A DNA stretch of 64,000 nucleotides, taken from assembly GCF_041431415.1 (NCBI RefSeq), contig NZ_CP107845.1:3472001-3536000 (forward strand), given 5' to 3'. Below, in pieces: positions 15,807 to 24,833 of this stretch. The stretch's first letter is position 1. Each line of letters starts with the position of its first letter. The notes under the pieces are model-generated. The model saw only the letters and a list, made by a program, of their open reading frames with translations. It had not been told where the DNA came from and did not search any database. The position numbers and the translations under genes were made by a program. The DNA comes from Streptomyces sp. NBC_00513 (GTDB lineage Bacteria > Actinomycetota > Actinomycetes > Streptomycetales > Streptomycetaceae).

Positions 15807-17060
15807 ATGACAGTCCCGGCACAGCGGTACGAAGACCGACCGGGGGCCGAGCTGGCCGATCCGGCCTTCTGGCAGTCACCCCCGCAGACTCGGCTGGCGG
15901 CTTTCGCCCGGCTGCGGGCGCTCGATTCCCCGGTGTACGTGCCCGAGGGCCGGGATCGGGGCCACTGGGCCCTGGTGCGGCACGCGGACGTGCAGGAGGC
16001 GAGCCGGCTGCCCAAGGTGTTCGCGAGCGCGCCCGGGGTCACGACCCCGGAGCCGCCGCGTTGGGTACGGGCGTTGTTCGGGGACTCCATGGTCAACCTG
16101 GACGGCCCCGACCACGCGCGGTTGCGCAAGGTCGTGCAGCGGGCCTTCACCCCGAGGCTGTTGGCCGCGGCCGAGGAGGACATCCACGCGGTGGCGGCCA
16201 GGATCGTGGACGACGTGCTGGACGAGCGGCCCGACGAGTTCGTCTCGGCGGTGGCTTCCCGGCTGCCGCTGGAGGTCATCTGCAACATGATGGGCATCCC
16301 GCAGGCCTACCGGGCCGAGATCGCGGACCGGGTCAACCACGCCTCCGAACACATCGGCGTGGAGCGGGGTCTCGCCGCCCGGCTGCGGATGCCGGGGCGC
16401 GGGTTGCGCGCGCTGGCCCGGATGCAGCGGATGGTCGCGGGCATCGGGCGGGAACGGCGCAGGAATCCGACCGACGACCTCATCTCGGCGCTGGTCTGCG
16501 CGAACGTGGACGGCCAGGCCCTGGGTGCCCGGCAGCTCGGTGCGTTCTTCTCGCTGTTGATGGTGGCCGGCGTGGAGACGACCCGGAACGCGATCACGCA
16601 CGGGCTGACCCTGCTGACCGATTTCCCGGACCAACGCGATCTGCTGCTGTCGGACTTCGAGGCGTACGCGGACGGCGCGGTGGACGAGATGATCCGCCAC
16701 TCGACGCCGATCATCCAGTTCCGTCGCACGGTGGTGGCCGAACACGACCTCGGCGGGCACCTGTTCACGCCCGGCGACAAGGTGGTGCTGTACTACGCCT
16801 CGGCCAACCGCGACGAGGCGGTCTTCCCCGACCCCGACGCCTTCGACATCACCCGCTCGCCCAATCCGCACCTGGGGTTCGGGGGCGGCGGTCCGCACTT
16901 CTGCCTGGGCGCGCATCTGGCCCGGGTGGAGATGAGGTCACTGTTCCGGGAGTTGCTGACCCGGCCTGTGGGGCTGCGCGCGGTGGGCCTGCCGGATCTG
17001 GCGGGTTCGAACTTCGACAACCGGGTGCGTTCGCTCCGCTTCGCCTTCGAACAGCCGTGA
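15807..17060 (+). CDS. Cytochrome P450
   Basis: Heme-thiolate monooxygenase (417 residues). Visible motifs are the I-helix oxygen groove VAGVETTRNAITHG (about 252-265), the K-helix E-x-x-R in VDEMIRHSTP, and the heme loop FGGGGPHFCLGAHLAR with the proximal Cys at about residue 367. The AG-x-ETTRNAI pattern resembles the steroid/fatty-acid clans CYP124/CYP125/CYP142, so a lipid or terpenoid substrate is likely but unproven. No ferredoxin or reductase gene is adjacent. Start ATG 15807; the gap to ltrA is 54 nt. Confidence 0.9.
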   Translation: MTVPAQRYEDRPGAELADPAFWQSPPQTRLAAFARLRALDSPVYVPEGRDRGHWALVRHADVQEASRLPKVFASAPGVTTPEPPRWVRALFGDSMVNLDGPDHARLRKVVQRAFTPRLLAAAEEDIHAVAARIVDDVLDERPDEFVSAVASRLPLEVICNMMGIPQAYRAEIADRVNHASEHIGVERGLAARLRMPGRGLRALARMQRMVAGIGRERRRNPTDDLISALVCANVDGQALGARQLGAFFSLLMVAGVETTRNAITHGLTLLTDFPDQRDLLLSDFEAYADGAVDEMIRHSTPIIQFRRTVVAEHDLGGHLFTPGDKVVLYYASANRDEAVFPDPDAFDITRSPNPHLGFGGGGPHFCLGAHLARVEMRSLFRELLTRPVGLRAVGLPDLAGSNFDNRVRSLRFAFEQP

Positions 17061-17153
17061 CGCGACCGGCCACCGGGATTGGCCACCGCGACCGGCCACC
17101 GGGCGGGCTGGGAGCCCGGCGGCCGGAGCGTGGGCGGTGGCGCCGGGGCCGTG

Positions 17154-17648
17154 TCAGCCGCGCAGGCTCTGCACCGTGAGCACGCAGTGGGCACTGCTGG
17201 TCAGCACTTCCTCGTCGCCCGCGAAGGCCTGGAGCACCTCAGCGGAGACCGGCTGCCCGGGAACGGCCTCGGGCCAGGCGCGGGTGGCGAACAGGAAGTA
17301 GGCCTGCCCGCTCTCGTGGGCGGCGGCGACCCACTCCGGCGGGGCGGTGCAGGTGGCGTTGAGACCGGGCAGGGTCAGCGCGATCTGGTGGTCGGCGAGC
17401 AGGATCTTCACCGGGAAGGTGGCCGCCTTGAGGGTCCCGTCCATGACCACGTCCCCGATCGGCAGGCCGATCTCCTCCAGGAGACCTCGGGCGGCCGCCT
17501 CGCCGGCCTCCTTGCCGCCCGGGCCGTCGCCCAGGGTGTAGGCGAGGAGGTACGGGATGTCGTGACCCTCGGAGGGGTCACCGATCCAGGCGAGCACGGA
17601 AAGGGTGCCGAGCTGGGACCGGTCGATTTCGGCTTGGGTGGAAGTCAT
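17154..17648 (-). CDS. Conserved hypothetical protein, DUF5949-like
   Basis: A 164-residue soluble protein common in Streptomyces: MTSTQAEIDRSQLGTLSVLA at the start, then a glycine-rich acidic helix (YTLGDGPGGKEAGEAAARGL) and a C-terminal AGDEEVLTSSAHCVLTVQSL. It has no signal peptide or membrane helix. I believe it belongs to DUF5949, from memory of its N-terminus. Function unknown. It lies tail-to-tail with the P450 gene, 93 nt apart. Confidence 0.75.
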   Translation of the reverse strand: MTSTQAEIDRSQLGTLSVLAWIGDPSEGHDIPYLLAYTLGDGPGGKEAGEAAARGLLEEIGLPIGDVVMDGTLKAATFPVKILLADHQIALTLPGLNATCTAPPEWVAAAHESGQAYFLFATRAWPEAVPGQPVSAEVLQAFAGDEEVLTSSAHCVLTVQSLRG

Positions 17649-17704
17649 GCGCCGCACCTTAGTGGCCTCTCGGCCACCCCCTCGCGGCCTTTCACCCGAG
17701 CGGG

Positions 17705-18316
17705 CTATACGGCCCAGAATCCCCCTCCGGAATTCGCCTGCATGTTCGCGTCCTGGTACTGGAGCCGTACGACGCGCGCGCTTTCCGGGATTTCGAACGC
17801 CACCCATCCCTCGGCCCGCTCACCGACCTCCAGGGAATCGAAGACGAGGGGTTTGCCGGTTGTCAGTTCGCCGGTGGGCACGACCGCGTGGCGCTGTCCC
17901 GCGCCGTCGTACGCCCACATGCTCCCGAGAGCCCCGTACGAGGCTCCCCCCACGTTGACGAACGACATGGAGGCGGCCACCCAGCGCTTCCCGGCGGTCG
18001 GTGCGAAGTTCTTCTCGACGCTGACGGCCGGGTCCACGTACGCGTTGAGCACGACCTGGAGGTGCTGCCCCACCTGCCGGCCCGGCACCCGTACGGAGTC
18101 ACCCACACGGGCGTCCTTCGCGGTCGCCCGCACCACCGCCGGGCCGGGTGCGGCCGGGTCGCCGTCGGCTCCCGGCACCCCGTCGTCCACCGGGACGGCG
18201 GGTACCGCCGCGGGGGCCACGGCGGCCCCTTCGGGCACGCTCTGACAGGCGGTGGCGCCCATCAGCAGGAGGGGCAGGAGGGCGGCTGCGGCGAGGACGG
18301 AAGCGGGCTGACGCAT
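17705..18316 (-). CDS. Putative lipoprotein with DUF4352-like domain
   Basis: A 203-residue exported protein. Its signal peptide (MRQPASVLAAAALLPLLLMG) ends in a lipobox-like ATAC with Cys at about residue 24. A proline/alanine linker follows, then a beta-rich domain (VGDSVRVPGR ... KRWVAASMSFVNVGGASYG ... VVPTGELTTGKPLVFDSLEVG) of the kind found in DUF4352 extracellular proteins. GAAGGGATC precedes the ATG. Divergent from the next secreted protein; 168 bp of promoter DNA separate them. Function unknown. Confidence 0.75.
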   Translation of the reverse strand: MRQPASVLAAAALLPLLLMGATACQSVPEGAAVAPAAVPAVPVDDGVPGADGDPAAPGPAVVRATAKDARVGDSVRVPGRQVGQHLQVVLNAYVDPAVSVEKNFAPTAGKRWVAASMSFVNVGGASYGALGSMWAYDGAGQRHAVVPTGELTTGKPLVFDSLEVGERAEGWVAFEIPESARVVRLQYQDANMQANSGGGFWAV

Positions 18317-18484
18317 GCGGGATCCCTTCGGGGATCTTCGGGGCGGGGATGTATTCCGGTCAGTTTCACGCGCCCGAGCGGGCAATTGCACACACCGACA
18401 CGAGCGTAGGGAGCGAGTTGCCCGCCAACTGCCAGCAGAATGCTTCCGGCAGCATCCCGCCATCCGCTTCCCACTGGAGGAAAA

Positions 18485-18928
18485 ATGGTCATGTCCGGCC
18501 GCCGAATTACTCTCGCGGCGCTCTCCGCGCTGGCCGCCGCCTCGGTATTCACCACTCCGGCGAACGCCACTGTTTTCAACCAGGAGATTTCCGTACAGCC
18601 TTACGCCCACATCACCGAGGAAGGCTCCGTCACCCTTTCCGGGACCTACCTCTGCGAGGGCTCGTCACCCAGAGGGGCGGTCCAGATCAAGGCGACCGTC
18701 GTTCAGGAGGGTCTCCGCCTCACCATCGCCGCCGGCGACGCCCGCTGCGACGGTGAGCGGCACCGCTGGGAGGCGCGCGGCTCCGTGCGCTTCACGCCGG
18801 GCCTGCACGCCGGTCGCGCCGAGGCCGTGGCGCAGCTTCAGGAGGTCCACTTCTCGGGGCTGATGCCGCGTTCGATCGACACGCTCGCCGAGGACGAGAA
18901 GAACATCGAGGTGTTCGACCACCGGTGA
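18485..18928 (+). CDS. Small secreted protein, DUF6299-like
   Basis: A 147-residue exported protein with signal peptide SGRRITLAALSALAAASVFTT cut near ANA-TVFNQ. The mature domain is beta-rich, with two Cys (YLCEG and ARCDGERHRW) that could form a disulfide, and segments TEEGSVTLSGTY and AEAVAQLQEVHFSG. GGAGG lies 4 nt before the ATG at 18485 and 10 nt before a second ATG at 18491; either could start. It resembles Streptomyces proteins annotated DUF6299. Role unknown. Confidence 0.75.
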   Translation: MVMSGRRITLAALSALAAASVFTTPANATVFNQEISVQPYAHITEEGSVTLSGTYLCEGSSPRGAVQIKATVVQEGLRLTIAAGDARCDGERHRWEARGSVRFTPGLHAGRAEAVAQLQEVHFSGLMPRSIDTLAEDEKNIEVFDHR

Positions 18929-19083
18929 TCCCGGCGCCGACGCCGACCGGTCCGGTAGCCGCCGCTACCGGATCCTCGCCGTGAACGGCCGCTGCCGGGT
19001 CCTCGCCGTAGCCGGCCGGGACCGGAGCCCGGTCGTCAGCCGGGATCGGAGCCCGGTCGCCGGCCGGGACCGGATCCCCCGCG

Positions 19084-19251
19084 TCAACGGCACTCCGGGG
19101 CGACACCGGTCATCGACATGAACGCCACCGTCTGACACCCGGGGTCCGAGTGCGGACGCCCCGTCGTCCAGTCCACCGCCTTCGGCACCCCGGCCGCCAG
19201 CAGGAGCAGGGCCAGGATGCCCGTCATCGCGCCCCTGTTCAGGCGGCGCAC
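19084..19251 (-). CDS. Very small membrane or secreted peptide
   Basis: A 55-codon reading frame from GTG 19251 (VRRLNRGAMTGILALLLLAA, then GVPKAVDWTTGRPHSDPGCQ and TVAFMSMTGVAPECR). It has two arginines, a hydrophobic stretch of about 11 residues, and two Cys in the short polar tail, as in small exported peptides. ATG 19227 would give 47 residues. The ribosome-binding site is weak. It follows the phosphatase gene on the same strand after 70 nt. The 155-nt gap 18929-19083 beside it is repetitive GC-rich DNA. Confidence 0.4.
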   Translation of the reverse strand: MRRLNRGAMTGILALLLLAAGVPKAVDWTTGRPHSDPGCQTVAFMSMTGVAPECR

Positions 19252-19321
19252 AGCAGAATCCGTTTCATGGCGGCATCATCACTCCCCCTCCGGCAGGCCA
19301 CAACTCGGGGTGATCGTCCGG

Positions 19322-21412
19322 TCACTCCGCGCCCGGCCGCACGCCCCCGGCGTCGAACTCGCACCAGACGGCCTTTCCGTCGCCCCGGGACTCCACCCCC
19401 CAGTGCGTGGCCAGCGCGTCCACCAGCAGCAGCCCGCGTCCCGTGGTGGCCGACTCCCCCGGGGTGCGCCGGCGGGGCCACACGCTGGAGCGGTCCTTGA
19501 CCCACAGCCGGATCCGCCGCACCGGTTCCGGCAGCACCTCCATGGTCAGCACCGCACCGCCGTCCGTGTGCAGCAGGGCGTTGACCAGCAGTTCGCCCGC
19601 TGCCAGCTCCACGTCGTCGGCGAGTTCCGCCATGCCCCAGTCGCGCAGGGCCTGCCGCAGGGCGTAGCGGGCCTCCGAGAGGCCCTCGGGGTCGGCCTGG
19701 TGGATGTACTGGTGGATGCGGGGTGCCCGGTGCGTGCCCGGGTCGGGAGCCCGGCGCAGCACCAGCAGGGCCACGTCGTCGCCTGAGCCCCAGCGTTCCC
19801 AGAGCCGGTCGGAGAGGTGGTCGGCGAGCGCCCCGGCCTCCTGGGGGCCGCTGCGGACGGCATGGGCCAGTGCCTCCATGCCCTGGGTGATGGCAGTTCC
19901 CGGTTCCTCCACGAGCCCGTCGGTGCACAGCACGAGGGTCTCGCCGGGCACCAGGTCCAGCCGGGTCTCGGGGAACTCCTCCCGTTCGAAGATCGAGGCG
20001 AGTCCGAGGGGCAGGCCGCCGCGCACGTTGGGCCAGCCCGTTCGGCCGTCCGTGTGGCGGATCAGCGGTCCGAGGTGGCCCGCGCGGACGGCGCGTACCC
20101 CTCCGGTCTCCAGGTCCACCTGCGCGTACATGCAGGTCGCGAAGCGTTCGGTGTCGAGTTCGGCGAGGAAGCGGGAGGCCCGGGCCAGCACGGTGGACGG
20201 CGGGTGCCCCTCCCCCGCGTAGGCGCGCAGGGCGATGCGCAGTTGGCCCATGATGGCGGCGGCGTGGGTGTCGTGGCCCTGCACGTCGCCCACGACGATG
20301 CCGACCCGGTCGCGGGGCAGCGCGATCACGTCGTACCAGTCGCCGCCGACCTCGCGCCCGCTCCAGGCGGCGTGGTAGCGGACCGCGATCTCGCCACCGG
20401 TGATCTCGGGGATCCGGCGCGGCAGCATCGACGCCTGGAGGCCGGTGGCGAACTCCCGTTCCTGGTCGAAGAGCAGGGCCCGCTGGAGCGACTGGGCCAC
20501 GATGCCGGCCAGGCCCAGGCAGAGGTTGCGTTCCTCGGGGCTGAACTCGCTGAGCCGCTTGTAGAAGAGGACCAGTCCGCCGATGGCCTTGGCCTGCGCG
20601 ATCAGCGGCAGGTAGGCGGCCGCGTCGTAGCGGATCCGGTTCAGGTAGTCCGTGAACATCGGGAACTCGGCCGCCAGCTCGGACAGCGAGGTGACGAACC
20701 GGGCCTTGCGGCTGAGGACCGCCTGCGACAGCGGCAGCGAACCGTCCAGCCGGGTAAATCTGCGCTCGTTGAGGATCTCCAGGGACTCCCCGCTCAACGC
20801 GATGATCTTGATGGCGCCGTTCTCCACGAGCCCGAGGGCGAGCCCGTCCGCGCCGAGCCGTTCCAAGGCTCCCGTGCCCGTCAGGGTGGCCGTCACATCG
20901 TCCACGGTCACGGCCCGCGACAGGGCCTCGGTGGTCCGCTGCACGATGGTGGCCTGCTGGGCGCGGGCCGACTCCAGCTTCCGGAGCACCGTGAGGTGGG
21001 CCAGCTCGGCCGTCGCGTCCCGGACGATGCCGACGATCCGCAGGGGTCGACCGTCGGGGGCGCGCAGCACCCTCCCCTGGATGTGGGTCCACTGGTCGCG
21101 GCCGTCGCGCCGGCGCACCGTGAAATAGGAGCCGTACGTCTCCTCACCGCTGTCCAGCACCCCGACCACGGTGTCCGCGAGCCGCGCGGTGTCATCGGCC
21201 GGAATCCGCAGCCCCAGGCCCTCGGGGGTGTGGTCGAACTCCTCCGGCTCCAGGTCGAAGACGACCAGGCCGGCCTCGTCGAGCGACACGGTCCCCGCGC
21301 CGAGGTCCCAGTCGTAGCTGCCCATGCCGTTCAGCGCGAGCCGTTCCCCGGCTCCGGTCACGGGCATGCCGCCGTCCGGCGCGGGTCTGTCGGGTCGCTC
21401 CGCCGCTGCCAC
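19322..21412 (-). CDS. PAS-GAF-PP2C (SpoIIE)-HATPase signalling protein
   Basis: Cytosolic serine phosphatase/kinase regulator of the RsbU/SpoIIE type (696 residues). Order of domains: PAS (about 25-140), GAF (about 155-315), PP2C/SpoIIE (about 335-545) and a C-terminal RsbW-like ATPase (about 570-685). Metal-binding aspartates lie in REVGGDWYD, GDVQGHD and LCTDGLVEE; the ATPase part has ELAAGELLVNALLHTDG and a ATTGRGLLLVDALA ATP lid. It would control an anti-sigma/anti-anti-sigma switch, but no partner gene is adjacent. GTG 21412 has AGGTGG upstream. It probably forms a unit with the small gene 13 nt upstream. Confidence 0.9.
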   Translation of the reverse strand: MAAAERPDRPAPDGGMPVTGAGERLALNGMGSYDWDLGAGTVSLDEAGLVVFDLEPEEFDHTPEGLGLRIPADDTARLADTVVGVLDSGEETYGSYFTVRRRDGRDQWTHIQGRVLRAPDGRPLRIVGIVRDATAELAHLTVLRKLESARAQQATIVQRTTEALSRAVTVDDVTATLTGTGALERLGADGLALGLVENGAIKIIALSGESLEILNERRFTRLDGSLPLSQAVLSRKARFVTSLSELAAEFPMFTDYLNRIRYDAAAYLPLIAQAKAIGGLVLFYKRLSEFSPEERNLCLGLAGIVAQSLQRALLFDQEREFATGLQASMLPRRIPEITGGEIAVRYHAAWSGREVGGDWYDVIALPRDRVGIVVGDVQGHDTHAAAIMGQLRIALRAYAGEGHPPSTVLARASRFLAELDTERFATCMYAQVDLETGGVRAVRAGHLGPLIRHTDGRTGWPNVRGGLPLGLASIFEREEFPETRLDLVPGETLVLCTDGLVEEPGTAITQGMEALAHAVRSGPQEAGALADHLSDRLWERWGSGDDVALLVLRRAPDPGTHRAPRIHQYIHQADPEGLSEARYALRQALRDWGMAELADDVELAAGELLVNALLHTDGGAVLTMEVLPEPVRRIRLWVKDRSSVWPRRRTPGESATTGRGLLLVDALATHWGVESRGDGKAVWCEFDAGGVRPGAE

Positions 21413-21424
21413 GCGTCACACCAC

Positions 21425-21652
21425 CTAACGGCCGGGCCAGCACGGCTGGGAGATCAGCCGCTCCCACTCTTCGTCAGGATGCCCCGGAAGGGTGCGTCCG
21501 GCCTCTCGCCAGCGCTTCAGCAGGGAGAGGTAGATCGTGGACTGGTCACCGGGGCCGAAGGTCGCGCCCTTGGGCCGGCCCGGCGGCTGTTCCGCACGGC
21601 TGGCGGGGATGCGTACCCAGCCACGGCCGCCCTGTGCTCGCTCCGCGCCCAT
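21425..21652 (-). CDS. Small conserved hypothetical protein
   Basis: A 75-residue basic protein (MGAERAQGGRGWVRIPASRA ... KGATFGPGDQSTIYLSLLKR ... PGHPDEEWERLISQPCWPGR). It has no membrane segment. The FGPGDQSTIYLSLLKRWREAG part looks like a conserved helix-rich core. Start set at the ATG 21652; an in-frame ATG at 21667 is possible. The stop is 13 nt from the phosphatase start, so the two are likely co-transcribed. Function unknown. Confidence 0.65.
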   Translation of the reverse strand: MGAERAQGGRGWVRIPASRAEQPPGRPKGATFGPGDQSTIYLSLLKRWREAGRTLPGHPDEEWERLISQPCWPGR

Positions 21653-21695
21653 CGCGACCCCTCTCACCTCTCACCGTGTACCCGTCTCACCGCGG

Positions 21696-22970
21696 CTACG
21701 CCTCGGGGTGCCCGGCGACGGCCCGGTCGAGCCGGTCGCCGGGGGCGGAACCCGGCAGTCGACCCCGGGCTCCGAGCCTCCCCAGGACTCCCTTCACCAG
21801 TCTCCCCGCCGTGAAGCCCGCACCGTGCACGAATCGCATGGAAGGGCCGAATGAGGGAGCCGTCAGCAGACCCGCGAAGAACAGCCCGGGCCACGATGAT
21901 TCGAAGCCCGCGCTCAGCTCGGGCGTTCCGCCGCCGCCCACGGTGCGCAGCGCGGTCCGCAGCCCGACGTCCAGCAGTTCCAGTCGGCGCAGGTCGGGGG
22001 CGAATCCGGTGGCCGAGATGACGTGCGAGGTGTCGAGGACGACGGACTCCCCGGTCGCGGAGGTCAGCTCCAGTCGGGTGTGGTCGCCCGCCGCGACCGC
22101 CCGGTGCAGATGGTGGCCGAGCAGCACCGGTACCCGCTGTTCGAAGCGGTCCCGCAGCCACCAGGCGCCGGCGGGCCCCAGCGCCGTGGCGGCGATGCGT
22201 TCCCGGGTCGCCGCGGGCAGCCGGCGCACCGCCCACGGCAGTTCCGACCACACCCAACTGCGCCATCCCGTGCCCAGCCCGCTGTGCGGGTCGCGCAGGG
22301 CCCGCAGCGGGGACCGTTCCAGGGGCTGCGGGACGGTGTTCCAGTTCAGCCGGGGCCGCCGGGCCACCAGACACGGTCGCGCCCCGGCCTCCGCCAGCAG
22401 GGCCGCGGTCTCCAGGGCCGCCTGCCCGGCCCCGAGCACCGCGACCTCCCGGCCGGCGAACCGGGTCAGGTCGCGGTGGCCGCTGCTGTGCGAGTAGTGG
22501 GCGGCTGGCAGGTCCCGCAGTACGGCGGGGAAGTTCACGAACGGCATCACCCCCACCGCCAGGGCGACGGTACGGGCGAACAGCGGCGGCCCCTGCGCGG
22601 TCCTGATCCGGAAGCCGCCCCCCTGCGGGGTCAGCTCCGTGACCGTCACCTCCTCCACCTCGGGCGCGGCCCTCCCGGCGAACCAGAGCCCGTACGCGCT
22701 GAAGGTGCCGATCGGCAGCGGTCCGCCGTGCTCGGCCCGCACGCCCCGGCCGGCGCAGTAGTCGGCGAGGGTGTGCCGCCCGCCGGGCGCGGACAGGTTG
22801 GATGACCAGGGCTCCGACTTCAGGTACATCCCCTCGGGCATGTGGTCCCGCCAGGACGCCATGGGCCGCCCCAGTACCCGTACGCGGAGTCCGGCCGCCG
22901 CGGCGTGCGCGGCGATCGACAGCCCGTACGGCCCCGCGCCGACCACGACGAGGTCGTCCATTCGTGTCAT
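21696..22970 (-). CDS. FAD/NAD(P)-binding oxidoreductase, flavin monooxygenase-like
   Basis: A 424-residue two-dinucleotide-fold flavoprotein. The FAD motif DDLVVVGAGPYGLSIAA is at the N-terminus and a second Rossmann motif REVAVLGAGQAALETAALL (about 167-185) binds NAD(P). The ATG-type end motif HVISATGFAPD (about 319-329) is also present. The layout resembles CzcO/flavin-containing monooxygenases and L-lysine/ornithine N-hydroxylases. Substrate unknown. It lies downstream of the ATP-grasp gene on the same strand (94 nt), so they may share a pathway. The GGGACAGCG box precedes the ATG. Confidence 0.82.
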   Translation of the reverse strand: MTRMDDLVVVGAGPYGLSIAAHAAAAGLRVRVLGRPMASWRDHMPEGMYLKSEPWSSNLSAPGGRHTLADYCAGRGVRAEHGGPLPIGTFSAYGLWFAGRAAPEVEEVTVTELTPQGGGFRIRTAQGPPLFARTVALAVGVMPFVNFPAVLRDLPAAHYSHSSGHRDLTRFAGREVAVLGAGQAALETAALLAEAGARPCLVARRPRLNWNTVPQPLERSPLRALRDPHSGLGTGWRSWVWSELPWAVRRLPAATRERIAATALGPAGAWWLRDRFEQRVPVLLGHHLHRAVAAGDHTRLELTSATGESVVLDTSHVISATGFAPDLRRLELLDVGLRTALRTVGGGGTPELSAGFESSWPGLFFAGLLTAPSFGPSMRFVHGAGFTAGRLVKGVLGRLGARGRLPGSAPGDRLDRAVAGHPEA

Positions 22971-23064
22971 CGCTGTCCCTCCACTGTCATGGCCGACCGC
23001 CCCGGACGGGCCCGCCCGGGGCGGGGGTGGTCACCGGATGAGGCGTGTCACCGGATGAGGTGTG

Positions 23065-24702
23065 TCACCGGCTCACCAGCTCGTCCGGTTCGGCCGCCTC
23101 CGGCGGGGCCGGGCGCGCGGCAGGTCCGCCGGGGCCCTCGGACGCCTGTTCCCGACCGCGTTGACGGGGCGCGCGCACCACGGCCCGGGCGGTACGGCGG
23201 CCCTGCTCGGGGAAGCCGCGCAGGACCCGGGCCCCCTTGCCGAAGCCCCGGCCCAGGAACGCGGTGACCATCGCGACGAACGGCATCACGTCGTCCGAGG
23301 CGAACCAGGCCGCCTCCACGTCGGCGCGCCGGTCCCTCGGCGCGGCCCGCGCCGGCCCGGCGGTGGCCGGCCCGGTCGCGGCGGACCCCGGCCCCCCGCC
23401 GTCACTCCGGCCCGGGGTCGCGGCGCCTTGGCCCACCCGGTGCTCCGCCGCCCGGCCGGGCCGGTCCGGCCGCGCCGGGTCCGGGATCACGACCCCGTCC
23501 CGGGAGCCGCCGGCGGGCGGGGCCGCGCCGGGCTCCGGGGCCGGGTTCCGGAGCGGGTGCGGCCGAGACGCCGCCCCCCGCGCCGCTCCCCGACCCGGCC
23601 GCGGGGCGAGCGGCAGCCGGCGTCCGCGTACCGCCGCCAGCAGCGCGTAGTTCTCCGCGACGAACACCCGGCCCGGCCCGCCCGAGGGGGTCGGTACCCG
23701 TTGCCCCGTCAGGTCCAGGTACATCGCCTGGACCACGTCCAGTCCGCCCGTGTCCGTGAACAGCCGGAACTGGGCCCCGGGACGCGGGTTGAAGTCCACC
23801 AGCCGGAAGCAGCCCCGCTCGTCGCGTCGGAAGTCGAGGTCCAGGATCCCCTGGTAGCCGAGGCGTTCGGCGAGCCGTAGCCCCGCCTCCTCCACCGCCG
23901 GGTCCGGCAGCCACCGTCCGACGGCCGTCAGCCCCGTCCGTACCGGCCAGGACAGTTCCTTGCGCCCGGACCCCACGAGCAGCGGATGTCCGCCCCGCGC
24001 GAAGGCCCCGTGGAAGAACCAGTCGGTGTCCTGACCGGCCGGCAGGAACCGCTGGAGCAGCAGCCGGCTGCCCGCCCTCGCCGAGCGTTCGTACAGGCGT
24101 CGCGCCTCGGCCGCGCTGTGCAGCAGCGTGGTGCTCCGCAGCCCCTCGCCCGCCGGAAGCAGCCACGGCCGGCTCCACTTCGCCACCACCGGCAGCCCCA
24201 ACCGCCAGGCGGCCTCGGACGCCTCGGCCCCGCTCGCCGGGATCACCGTCTCGGGGTGCGGGATGTCCCACCGCGCGCACAGCCGCGACAGTTCGGCCTT
24301 GTCGGCCACCCGCGCGGGCAGTCCGTCCGGCTGATGGGGAATCCGGTACCGCTCGTCGAGCGCCGGGGCGATCCGGGCGACCGCGATGGCGCTGAGGTCG
24401 TCCATCGCGACGAGCACCGCGGGGCGCCCGATCCGCTCGGACACGGTGAGCAGGCAGTCCAGCAAGGCTTGCGGGGTCTCGGGGTCGAGCCCGCCGACCG
24501 GCCCGGGATGCACGGCGCGCAGATACCGCGAGCGCCTCACCGGACCTCCCCCGGCCTCGACGACTACATGGACCTCCACGCCTTTGCGCCCAAGGGATCT
24601 GACGGCGCCGAGGGTTCCGTGGTGGAACGGGTTGCGATCGAGTCGGAGCAGAACGGCGGGCACATGGTTGGCGAACGCGTGCATGAAAACGGTGTCTTTC
24701 AC
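23065..24702 (-). CDS. ATP-grasp domain protein with disordered C-terminal extension
   Basis: A 545-residue protein whose first about 395 residues form an ATP-grasp carboxylate-amine/thiol ligase: pre-ATP-grasp fold (AVLLRLDRNPFHHGTLGAVR), LPVVAKWSRPWLLPAGEG, LLLQRFLPAGQDTDWFFHG and the metal-binding GCFRLVDFNPRPGAQFRLF. Residues 400-460 are proline/arginine-rich and probably disordered; a short helical part (DDVMPFVAMVTAFLGRGF) follows. GTG 24702 is used; ATG 24684 (MHAFANHVPAVLL) is an alternative. It is divergent from the hydrolase gene and could attach an amino acid or peptide to the locus product, but the substrate is unknown. Confidence 0.75.
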   Translation of the reverse strand: MKDTVFMHAFANHVPAVLLRLDRNPFHHGTLGAVRSLGRKGVEVHVVVEAGGGPVRRSRYLRAVHPGPVGGLDPETPQALLDCLLTVSERIGRPAVLVAMDDLSAIAVARIAPALDERYRIPHQPDGLPARVADKAELSRLCARWDIPHPETVIPASGAEASEAAWRLGLPVVAKWSRPWLLPAGEGLRSTTLLHSAAEARRLYERSARAGSRLLLQRFLPAGQDTDWFFHGAFARGGHPLLVGSGRKELSWPVRTGLTAVGRWLPDPAVEEAGLRLAERLGYQGILDLDFRRDERGCFRLVDFNPRPGAQFRLFTDTGGLDVVQAMYLDLTGQRVPTPSGGPGRVFVAENYALLAAVRGRRLPLAPRPGRGAARGAASRPHPLRNPAPEPGAAPPAGGSRDGVVIPDPARPDRPGRAAEHRVGQGAATPGRSDGGGPGSAATGPATAGPARAAPRDRRADVEAAWFASDDVMPFVAMVTAFLGRGFGKGARVLRGFPEQGRRTARAVVRAPRQRGREQASEGPGGPAARPAPPEAAEPDELVSR

Positions 24703-24833
24703 CTAGTCGGACCAAGCGGGGGTGGTGTGCGCCTGCGAATGGCCTATGCAGCGGTCACCGGACAGGCCATTCGTCGGATGTGATGCCTAACGTCGTTGAC
24801 AAGCACACCGGTTCGGGAAGCTCGGGAGACGCC

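Noticed and set aside
12245..17179. A 1644-codon open frame on the plus strand
   Set aside because: It runs across mscL, ltrA and P450 in another frame and is Arg/Gly/Ala-rich, typical of a GC-rich shadow frame. The genes in the other frames have clear families.
18792..19106. Minus-strand frame with DDRAPVPAG repeats
   Set aside because: It overlaps the end of a secreted protein gene and has no start signal; the apparent repeat comes from GC-rich short duplications.
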